NCBI GenBank assembly: GCA_932521035.1
Contig: OW051493.1
Span: 4,960,001-5,024,000, forward strand
DNA length: 64,000 nt
Direction of reading: 5' to 3'
Origin: Oscheius dolichura
Taxonomy: Eukaryota > Nematoda > Chromadorea > Rhabditida > Rhabditidae
Shown: piece by piece, positions 55,864 to 64,000 of the stretch
Numbering within the stretch: the first letter of the stretch is position 1
Layout: the number at the start of each line of letters is the position of its first letter
Made by a program: the position numbers and the translations under genes
The notes under the pieces: model-generated
Databases searched by the model: none
The model's input: only the letters and a program-made list of their open reading frames with translations
What the model was told of the DNA's origin: nothing

Positions 55864-57427
55864 AGTCAAATTTGACAATAGGAAATAAAAAATGTTCGGC
55901 TGTATAAAAAGGGTTTAGCGGGGAGGGGGAGGGGGGCACGGGTTGCCAGGCAGGCAGCTACCACCTGATGTGACAGAAGGGGAGAGCAAAAAGTAAGACG
56001 AGGCCGTCTGTTGTCGACTGGAAGAGTTTTCGATTGTTCTGAGCCGACGGGAAGTACGCCTGGTGGTGGAGGAGAATGGAGGCATTTGCCGTCATCTGGC
56101 AAAGGAGACAGTCGAGGATGGCATGGCTGGTAGTAAGATCTGTATTGGGTGGCGGCTCTCTCCCGGCCAGCCACAATAAACCCCGTAGTCTCATGGAATA
56201 ATCATCAAGAAGGAGACGTCAGCCGGGGCATTGTTTGTCGAGGATTGGAGAACGGCCACCTATTTCCCCGCGGATCGGGCTAAATTGTCAGACAGGCCTC
56301 GATCATTTGATTCCGCTTCGTTTGCATAACCTCCGCCATTTACCCAAGTCCATCTCGAATTTCCTTGTTCGACGGCCGTTGTCCCGTGGTGGTCATCCTC
56401 CTCCTTTCCAATTGCTCTCCCGGACCTGTCAATGTGTCAGATGGCCCTTCCTCGTCCTCTCCTCCCGAAAGAGGGGGCCATCCTCCCCTGAAGAGGGTAC
56501 CGGGGGCAGAAGTTGTCCCGGGGCGGCCGGCGACTACCAATCCTTTTAACGTTAATTACGCAACGCATGCCGAAATGAGGTGATGGAATCCGTTTGTCTT
56601 TGTGCGTGTTTCATTGGCAATTTGACCGCTGCTCTTCCCTGCTCATTTCCTCTCCTCCGCTGCCATGTCGGCCGCCAGCATCTCTGTGAGTTGCCCTTTC
56701 TCCTTGGACCATCCGCTCATACATCATTCGTAAAGAGTAGCTTAGCATAATTATTACCTACACGCCGTAAATTCAATCGGCCACCCGCTCAAAAGTCCAG
56801 CCACAGCACCGGATATGAACCCTTTTGAGGTTTGTTGACCTTTTTCTCCAGTATCCCTTTCTCCTCTCTGTCTTTCGCCCGAGATTCTCCCGAGAAATAG
56901 GGGATGCCTTTATAGTAGCCCGGGGAGCCAGACCCAGGGACACCTCGGGTACTCGAGATGCCCGGTGTTTGCTATACCTTGTGACATTTCCATAGAAATT
57001 GCCGGCTAGGGGGCCAAATTGAGAAGGCCACCCCCACCCAGAAGGCACCTTCCCCTGCCCCAGTAGTCAAATTCCCCCTAGAGCCACCCAAGTCGGAAAT
57101 ATGATGCGCGTTTGGGTTTTGTTGAAAGAAGGGCTAATTGTGGAGGGGTGGCTGTCAAAAATATTTCCCCGTTTGCGTCATGCTGGACCTTCCCAATAGC
57201 CGGATACCGGACAGGGTGAGTCGAGGAGGGGGCCACTGACCTCCTGCTCGTCATCGGCCATTCTGGAGAGGGATTTGCGCCGGGGTCGTTTCTCTTCCTC
57301 GTCCTCGTCCTACTCCTCCTCCGTTCTCTGCCGTATCGCTTTCCAACAAAGTCAATTGCTAAATGTTAATAAAGGGGGAAGCCCTTGGGGGATCTGTCCC
57401 TGTCCCACGACCAAACCACCATTGCAG
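55864..57427. other. Intergenic region upstream of the K+ channel gene
   Basis: No supported gene. It presumably holds the channel promoter. A TATAAAAA just after the kinase stop (about 55,904) has no evident downstream start. Confidence 0.45.
57421..57427 (+). promoter_or_regulatory. Splice acceptor abutting the Kv channel ATG
   Basis: attgcag ends directly at the ATG at 57428, so a trans-splice site or a 5' UTR intron is implied. Confidence 0.45.
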
Positions 57428-60400
57428 ATGGAGTACCTGTCGATCAACGACGACGACACCTCCGTCGCCTCGTCCGACAAGAGCGGCGAACGGGGATTCG
57501 TCCGCTCCGCCAGGAAAAGGTACTGTTTGATCCAATTTTTGATCTAGACTACAACAGGTGGATCTCTTTAATAGCCGTGAAATTGGTGGTTATTATAAAT
57601 TAGCTCCTGGCCACCTTGGGCATCTCCTGCCGATATAAGTCTCCTCTAAAGTTCTCAGTAAAATTAAAGTGAGAGGTTTCCCCGGGCCTGGCCCCTTCTC
57701 ATTACACTCTTCCATGGATGATTTGGGGCCCATATGAACGGGGTCTTCGCTCGTCCTCGTTAAAAATCAAGGCGTCTCTAATGTGTCGCCCCGGCGAATG
57801 ACCCATTCAAATTGGAGCATTTTGTTTTCTTTGGGTCTCTTTTGCCCGGCCCTCTGAGTATATTTTCGTTTCGCATATGTAATAGCCTCCATTAGACCAT
57901 CTTACCCCGCTGGCCGTCGCCATGAAGAGAGCACCACGTCCCCTAAGACGGAGTGCCACGACGAGGTAACTCCCTTTTGTAGAATATTCCGGGCCCAATG
58001 AATACGGGAAGGGGGCAGAGCCGAGAGCGACGCACAAGAAATACTAATAGACGTAACAGTTGTTGGTTCCAGGTCTTCCGTTCGCATGTTCTACGACGAG
58101 AGCAACTTTGCCGACCGGAAAGCCGTGAGTCTCTTCTTTTCTACCGGGGACACGAATCTCTTGACCTGCCCAGTAATGTTCCATGGTCCAGTAACGTTTC
58201 AATTGGTAAGATTCTATTCGACCATATACACTTTCGTCTACTGTACCACTGGCACCCTTGAGTAAAGAAGAGAGTACCCATCATAGATATTAGAGAATTC
58301 AAGGAATGTAGCAGAGAAGGCCACAAGCTCGCGAGTAGCTGTTTTTGTCGTGGCGGTGTAGGCGAGGCCATCAGTTATCCGGGCTTCCTCTGCATCAACT
58401 AGCAACATCGCCACCGAATTTATGGGGCTGTCCTTTCTTGGCCGCCCGTTCCGAGGAACTTGAGTCCGGCCGAGATTCGGTTAGCGTGGAAAAGGGGGTG
58501 CTCTTTGTCAGGAAGGATAATTCTATCTCCAGGCAGACGGCGTGCTCCCTCTTTCAGAAGGACAAGGCTTCCCGGAAATTGGCTCTTTTTTATTTAACTA
58601 CGGGCCTGTCATAGCTCATCGGACGCCCTCCTCCATAATTATACTCCCCCCGGTTAATTAACTACTCACACAAGGAAGTTCCTCCCTGTCCCCCGGCCTG
58701 CCCTCGTCGGTACGTGTGAAGTGGCGTAGTCTAACAATCGGAGGGGTGGGGATTATGAGTGAAGCGTCGCGCGGTAATGGAGAGGTGCTCGAAGTTGGCA
58801 TGAAATCTGATAGCCTGAATCCACTCCTCCGGGCCCGTCTTCTCTTTGCGGACGGACGGAACGGGACCACGTGGGATTAGTTGCGCTTCCCTCCTTTTTC
58901 CATTAGTTAATTTCCTTGAGTTCTCAATCCCCTCGTCTCGTCAGAAGAGCCTCTTGCCTCACTTTGTCCTCCTCCCTTTTTAATCCACTCATTACCCCCG
59001 GAGGTCTTGACCATCCCCGGCGAGCATCTGCCGGCCTCACCTTTCCCCGTCACCTTTTTCCCCGAAATCTTTGTTCCCCGGCTCGAGTTTCCCCTTCTTA
59101 TGGGTACCACGTCTTCCCCCGAGCCACCTGTCCCTCGCCGTCCTCCCGCGCTGATCAGAGACGGTTTTCATTAATTTCCCGGACCGGCGTCAGCAGCTCC
59201 GGAGGCAAAAAGAGTCGTTGTTCCCGTGGTGTAAAGCTGTCAAAATATGTTTCCTCCGTCGCAACAGCATGTCGCCGACTTCGAGACGTCCAAACAGCGA
59301 AGACAGTCCGTGTTCCAGGTAACCATACCTCTTCTTCTCCTCGTGTTTGTTTTTCTCCTCCCGAATTCGGTCCCCGGAACATTCGAATTTGCATTTCTCC
59401 CGGCGAATCTCGACTTAAGCCACTTTCGCCGCGACCTCCACTGCTATTTTTGTTCTCCCTCTCCCCTTTCCTCCTCCTCCTCCTCCTTCTCTCGGCCAAA
59501 AAAAGTAAAAAGACAAAGGTCACAGCTACAATTTGAGCCATTAGTGACAGGCGGCTGGCATCAATTGTAGTGCCAACGGACAGCTGTTTCCCCCCACATC
59601 AATTGAGACAAAAAGCATACCAGAATATAGAGAGAGACGGGCTGTCACTCATATTCCACAGCTGACCCGAAGGGGCTTCCCCCGGTAATTCGCCGAGAGG
59701 CAGACGGCGTTTCCAATCCGAGACCAACTTCTCCGTTGATTTACTGGAGGTTTTATGGCCAGGCCGACCATACTCCGGCAAGACGTGTCGCGAATGAGAA
59801 AACACGCCGGTCTAATGGATTCTGTCCCTCGGATGACTCGCCTTCGATCCATAAACTATTCATCCCCGGAGATAACGTCTCATGTCTCGAATTACCCCCC
59901 TGTCCCCTGCCCCTTCTCCAGGTTGTGGTTCGTCTCCTCCCTCGCATAAGTAGCCGTCGTCTGCCCACCCAGATAGCCGTAATTGTCAGCAAATTGCCGT
60001 CTCCCCCCGTCTTCTCCAACTTTACCTTTTCCCTATCAATCCTTCCTCGGCCTAAACCTTTTGGGTTTTGGCTCTGCCGCTTCCCGCTGGGCAGAACAAT
60101 TGTCTGTTGCAATTTTCACACACAATTTCACTTTTTGGGCCAAATTCGCACTTTCGGGGGAATGAGATTGTGTCCTATCCGGAGGAAGAGGTAAATATGT
60201 GTTATAGCCGGGGAATGTGCCCGTGAGACTACCATCCGGGAATTGTCGCCTCGTACTTCCACTTTTCTATGAATTGAGCGCTGTCCTCCCTGTTTATCCG
60301 GTCTGTCCGCGTACAGAAGACAGACATCTACAGTAATCCCCCCTTCAAATGGAAGTGTATAAAGAGGAGACTCCCTCAGAAATGATATCGGAGTGTCCTC

Positions 60401-63400
60401 GTCTTTCCGGGGTCCATTAGCCTCATATCCCAGGCAGTGTCTCTGATTAGCTTCTCCATCTACGGAGACAAAGCATAATAGGTGGGGCGATAGGGGGAGT
60501 GGTTTGGCACTGATTTTCGATGCGTCTATGACGTCCAAAACGCCTTGACAAGGGTCCTGAAGGTGCCCGGCTTCCTGTTCTCCTCGCCAATGAGTGTCAA
60601 AGGAGAGCACTCGCCCCTAGGCCGAACCCGGGTGAGTCTTCCCTATTGTAATCCATCCTCCCCTTACGTAGTATTTTCAACCTCTTATTTGGTCTTTTCC
60701 TCGGGGAAGCGGTAACCAAACTGCACCAACCGGAAATTTGCCTAGGATGTCAACTCATCCGCTTATTGAAATAACAGTGTCATCTCTCGTTAGGCCCACT
60801 TCCTCGTGGCTGTTTTTAGTTTTTCTTTGTCTTGCTGGTCCCAGAAAAGGAGCACTTGCGGTCCTCCAAATCCTGACAAGTGGCCTCTGTTGCCGGGCTC
60901 TTCGAGGCATTTCGAAGCAGGCGAGACACCCCCAATTTTACTGGGCAGACAGTGAATCACGGGGCAGTCGAACGATAAACAATTGAAAACGTCGTCTTGG
61001 AAAGCAATTATCCATGAAGGAGCGTCGTGGTAGTGGCTATCTGCCCGGATCGCCCCCGAATTTTTCTGTTTCTCCTCCCGCGGCTGCCGCCTTTTTCTCC
61101 AAAAGACGTCCAATTTCCTCCCAGCGTCTGGGAATGGAGTCGTCTCTTCCCCTGGCCATCCTCCCTCCCCATCTACTTCTTCTACCAAGAGTAATTGCTC
61201 AAAAAACCGGAAGCTCTGCCACCTATGCTCCCCTTTTCCCGTGGATTAGTTCGCTCTCTGTCGAAAACAATCATAGCCCTCTTTTTGGACGGGGTCTCCT
61301 TGTCGCCGACCCAATTCCAGTACAAATTGGGCAGCCAATTCGGAGCATATAAGCCGGCCCCGGTGGATGTGTTTATGTTTATCTCAACACGCATTATCAC
61401 CCCATCTGGGCCCTCGTCTTTGTCCTCCTCGCGAGGAGGTTGCCCCTTGCCGTCCTCCTCCCTCCCAGAGAAAACAAAAAGTTTCAGTCTTGGATGGACA
61501 CGGAGCACCGCGTCATCCTGAACGTCGGCGGCATCAGACACGAAACCTATACCCACGTACTCAAGAAAATTCCCGCCACAAGGCTGTCCAGGTCTGTCAA
61601 CAAATCTGTTTCCCGGGAGCGTATTCAATAATAACGGGGGCCGTTTCAGACTGACTCCGAACCTGGCCAATTATGACCCTGTCCTCAACGAGTACTTCTT
61701 CGACCGGCACCCGGGAGTCTTCGCCATGATACTCAATTATTACAGAACGGGTAGGCGGCCGTCTCCCTCTCCCCGCCTACTCTACCCTCTTCAGGTAAAC
61801 TGCACTATCCCACGAATGTTTGCGGGCCGCTGTTCGAGGAGGAACTTGAGTTTTGGGGTATGACCTTCCTCTTTATTTTGACACTTCTCTCTTTCACAGG
61901 CCTCGATGCCAACCAAGTGGAGCCCTGCTGCTGGATGACCTACACGCAACACAGGTGGGTCTGCCGCCTCACGGGACAGATTGTTTGGCTTCAGAGACAC
62001 ACAGGATACACTGGCCGTCATCGAGTCCCTCGACCTTGATGGGGACCCCCCGACACAGGAAGAGGTTCGTCTTACCCGGACAACGTCTGGGGCACCCGAC
62101 GGGAAACGGGCTGTTTTGCAGATAGCCAAGAAGTTCGGCTGGGAGGACGACTATTATTCGGGGACGATGTCCAAGTGGCAACAGCTCAAACCGAGGATAT
62201 GGGCCCTGTTCGACGAGCCATGGAGTTCCCAGTACGCGAGAGTGAGTCCTCCTCCCGTCCGGGGCTAACCCTTTTCTCGCAACACGTAGCCAAAAAGACA
62301 CGCTTTCCTCCCCTGGCTTCTTCGACAAAAAGTGAAGTCTTCGACGTGCACGTGCATGTTTCTTTCTTTCTCGTAACCCGTTTCGTGTGCAATCCCGACT
62401 CACGCTTACTGTAACCTTTTACTTTTGCCGTTTTAAGGCGGGACAGAGGAGTCTTCAGATTATCTCCTGCTGCTCCGTCTTCTTCATCCTCGCCTCCACC
62501 ATCTCCTTCATGTTGAAGACCCATCCCAGCTTCCAGATACCTCAAATCACAGGTGTCTCTTATATTTATTCTTTTTAAACACGAACGTTAAGTAGAGTAC
62601 GGTATCCGAGTCGTACAAGGAGAAGGCTTTTCCACTTTTGCCAAGGCCATCGGCGCCCACAAGCCGTACACGGCCCCACATCCCAACTTCTTCTGGGTGG
62701 ATCTCATCTGCAACATCTGGTTCACTCTCGAGCTGGTAAAGACGTTTCTTATAAAACCAGTATGCCTCCGGCGGCCTTTGGCCGCGTTGGGATTAGTTTA
62801 TTTCGGTCGAAAGAGATTTGACAGTCGAATAAGATCTGACGGTCGAAACTTTCTGCTTCTCTCCCATTTGACCGGTCGATCTACACAGACGACAGGTCTC
62901 GCAGACAGACAGACAGACAGAGATCTGCCTATTATTAGGGTAGGATAAAGAGACACTTCAGCTGATCCGGACGGTGTTCTGTCCCTCGATCCATCGGTTC
63001 CTCCGCTCTCCCCTGACCATCATCGACGTCATCTCCACCTCTGCCTTCTACTTCGAGTGGCTGCTCCACACCATCCTCATCCAGACAGGTCTCTCTTTCT
63101 TTATCTCGTGTATCTTCCCTCGTTCAGGTTCCCTCGTCACCATCGACTTCCTCTCGATGATCTGTGTTCTGAGGCTCTTCAAACTAACCCAGCATTTTTC
63201 CGGGTTGAAGATCCTTATCCAGACATTCAAGGTGGTCATTGCCTTCTTCTCTTGATCAATAAAAAGTCCAGGCATCTGCCGAGGAGTTGGCTCTGCTAGT
63301 TTTCTTCGTCCTCCTAGCCATCGTCATCTTCGCCGCCCTGGTCTACTACGCCGAGAGGAGTCAGCCCAATCCAGAGAACCAGTTCACAAGTATCCCCGCC

Positions 63401-63890
63401 GGCCTGTGGTGGTAGGTTCCAGTCACCCTTACCGTTTTATTGTTTATTTTAGGAGTCTCATCACGATTTCGACCGTAGGCTTCGGTGACATGGTCCCTCG
63501 CACTGTCCTCGTAAGTTTGTGAATGAAAAGACAGTTTATTCGATTGAAGGGAATGGTGGTCGGTTCGCTGTGTGCCCTGATGGGTGTCTTGACGATAGCC
63601 CTGCCCGTGCCAGTCATCGTCTCCAACTTCTCCAACCTCTACTCCCATTCCCAAGCGAGAGCCAAGCTTCCGAAGAAGAGGAGACGCGTCCTCCAGGTAT
63701 TCTACCCGTTCTCCTCCCCGACGGAGACTCCTAGGCACACGAGGTGAAGCCGACGATGTTGGGAGTGAACAAGGCCCACCCCAAGCACCGGAAGAAGAGC
63801 AGCACGGCCAACCTGGCCGCCCAGATGAACAACACCCGCAACCACAACGGAGCCCCTCCCCAGGAACACAGCCGCAAACTTATCCCCTAG
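57428..63890 (+). CDS. egl-36: Voltage-gated K+ channel, Shaw/Kv3 type, with atypical filter and S4
   Basis: Seventeen exons (57428-57519, 58073-58124, 59268-59318, 61488-61591, 61650-61750, 61795-61857, 61900-61954, 61995-62064, 62122-62241, 62438-62552, 62593-62735, 62962-63088, 63128-63231, 63272-63411, 63453-63510, 63550-63696, 63735-63890) give 565 aa. The T1 domain has [12 protein letters not shown] and the zinc motif H-x5-C-x20-CC (HYPTNVC...EPCCW), typical of non-Shaker channels. S1-S6 follow. S4 is [19 protein letters not shown], with two usual Arg replaced by Cys and Gln. The filter reads STVGFGD, not TVGYGD. S6 has [11 protein letters not shown]. The Lys/Arg-rich tail starts [13 protein letters not shown]. 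The first three introns are 0.55-2.2 kb; the rest are mostly 37-80 bp. The symbol is by family resemblance to the C. elegans Shaw gene. Confidence 0.9.
62901..62922 (+). repeat. (CAGA)n microsatellite in a Kv channel intron
   Basis: About five tandem CAGA units lie in the 226-bp intron 62736-62961. Confidence 0.85.
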
Positions 63891-64000
63891 GTCTTTCCCC
63901 CCTGCAACTACTCTCCTTACGGGTACCCCTCCTCATTCTTTCCACTTCGGGTCCCCCAGCGCTACGATTACTCCGATACGGGTCCTCTTGTCACGTTCCG

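Noticed and set aside
54847-55878. A 343-residue open frame antisense to the kinase
   Set aside because: It is Leu/Val/His-rich shadow sequence of a GC-rich coding exon; the plus strand has every kinase motif.

Overview
The window reads as nuclear DNA of a nematode. Two genes encode cuticle collagens with the Col_cuticle_N membrane segment. Others encode lustrin-type cysteine-repeat secreted proteins, a DMSR-like peptide receptor, rapsyn, a Shaw-type K+ channel, a nematode-style globin and a worm-type TTBK-like kinase. Genes are dense and rich in introns. Most introns I reconstructed are about 34-45 bp with GT..AG ends, so single ORFs rarely equal genes. Many start codons sit 0-6 nt after a pyrimidine-AG acceptor, which fits spliced-leader trans-splicing. 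I cannot name the clade or species.

The DNA is a mosaic of two compositions. GC-rich stretches (about 1-14,440, 21,200-27,400, 29,520-43,180 and 50,600-64,000) hold the collagens, rapsyn, PAN-domain protein, BTB zinc finger, GPI-type secreted protein, lustrin cluster, peptide receptor, globin, kinase and K+ channel, separated by long gene-poor gaps. AT-rich islands (about 14,440-21,200, 27,420-29,520 and 43,190-50,480) hold tightly packed housekeeping genes. These are XPF with inositol-phosphate synthase nested in one intron; AAR2; and a block of glyoxalase I, PUS3, RTRAF, a DNAJC4-like protein, AK6 and mitoribosomal mL53.

Layout: a truncated P-loop GTPase (left edge), a small coiled-coil protein, a four-TM protein, collagen 1 (5.6-7.3 kb), collagen 2 (8.5-9.6 kb), rapsyn (10.1-12.2 kb), XPF with nested INO1 (14.9-21.0 kb), a PAN/Apple protein (21.2-23.9 kb), a BTB-C2H2 protein (25.7-27.4 kb), AAR2 (27.8-29.3 kb), a Cys-rich GPI-type protein (29.7-30.9 kb), three tandem lustrin-repeat genes (31.4-36.7 kb), a DMSR-like GPCR (36.9-38.3 kb), a 5 kb gap, GLO1 with an upstream mini-gene, then five head-to-tail genes (45.0-50.2 kb) spaced 134-164 bp apart like an operon. 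After these come globin, a gap, an intronless TTBK-like kinase (54.6-55.9 kb) and a 17-exon Shaw-type K+ channel (57.4-63.9 kb).

Functionally the GC-rich genes serve cuticle or extracellular matrix and neuromuscular signalling (rapsyn, Kv3, peptide receptor). The AT-rich genes serve DNA repair, RNA processing, tRNA modification, ribosome biogenesis and basic metabolism. I saw no tRNA, rRNA, CRISPR array or transposase. Exon boundaries are my own reading from splice signals and reading frame, not transcript-supported.
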